Assembly (NCBI GenBank): GCA_900544235.1
Contig: UQUL01000021.1
Location: 1-32,585 of the forward strand
Reading direction: 5' to 3'
DNA: 32,585 nucleotides
Source of the DNA: an uncultured Collinsella sp.
GTDB taxonomy: Bacteria; Actinomycetota; Coriobacteriia; Coriobacteriales; Coriobacteriaceae
Shown: positions 32,536-32,585 of the stretch, one piece after another
Position numbering within the stretch: position 1 is the stretch's first letter
Layout: every line of letters begins with the position of its first letter
Program-made: the position numbers and the translations under genes
Notes under the pieces: generated by a model
What the model was told of the DNA's origin: nothing
The model's database searches: none
Seen by the model: the letters and a program-made list of their open reading frames with translations, nothing else

Positions 32536-32585
32536 CTGTCTCTTATACACATCTGACGCTGCCGACGAAGCTAGAAGTGTAGATC
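32536..32585 (+). other. Illumina Nextera adapter contamination
   Basis: CTGTCTCTTATACACATCT (32536-32554) is the transposase mosaic end. GACGCTGCCGACGA (32555-32568) is the read adapter, AGCTAGAA (32569-32576) has the place of the i5 index, and GTGTAGATC (32577-32585) is the start of the P5 side. None of this is bacterial. Confidence 0.98.

Noticed and set aside
32139..32552. Reverse-strand frame starting MCIRDS
   Set aside because: Its start is adapter sequence and the rest is the shadow of the aldolase gene.

Overview
The window looks like a draft contig from a Gram-positive, high-GC gut actinomycete of the class Coriobacteriia, most likely a Collinsella. The basis is inference from gene content: GC-rich codon use, LANTG-type cell-wall anchored proteins, an LTA-synthase-like sulfatase, COG1373 ATPases and many intergenic palindromes. 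No database search was possible. Both ends cut genes. The last 50 bases (32536-32585) are not genomic: they match the Nextera transposase adapter, a sample index and the start of the P5 primer.

Layout. 1-3429: a two-gene heterodimeric ABC exporter, the first subunit cut by the window edge. 3538-5113: serine acetyltransferase (cysE, minus) and a DedA membrane protein. 5198-6455: ilvE behind a 150-base leader that holds a small ORF. 6456-6935: no gene, but a strong hairpin and a 211-bp foldback element. 6936-8376: lemA, a TetR-like regulator and tRNA-Ser(UGA). 8428-10209: one ORF joining tRNA adenosine deaminase TadA to glycerate 2-kinase. 10210-11112: no protein gene, but the SRP RNA gene flanked by four foldback palindromes. 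11113-13457: two tandem paralogous surface proteins with identical signal regions. 13668-17384: a second heterodimeric ABC exporter. 17413-18678: a COG1373 ATPase preceded by four 23-bp tandem repeats. 19008-19559: a flavodoxin-like protein. 19560-20121: a large palindrome cluster. 20122-22422: an LTA-synthase-like membrane sulfatase. 22636-23511: a nitroreductase. 23670-28409: the potassium transporter kup, a small one-helix membrane protein and a KdpD/KdpE-like two-component pair. 28505-31063: RlmKL-type rRNA methyltransferase. 31139-31966: a Cof-type HAD phosphatase. 32160-32535: the start of a fructose-6-phosphate aldolase/transaldolase.

How the genes work together. Both exporters pair a subunit with a degenerate ATP site with a subunit carrying the catalytic glutamate and histidine, so each operon should encode one heterodimer with a single competent ATPase site. 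Kup, the small membrane protein and the KdpDE-like pair read as one potassium-homeostasis block. The most unusual items are the TadA-glycerate kinase fusion, the RlmL half that has lost its NPPY motif, the surface-protein pair with signs of gene conversion, the 23-bp repeat array and the density of different foldback palindromes around the SRP RNA.
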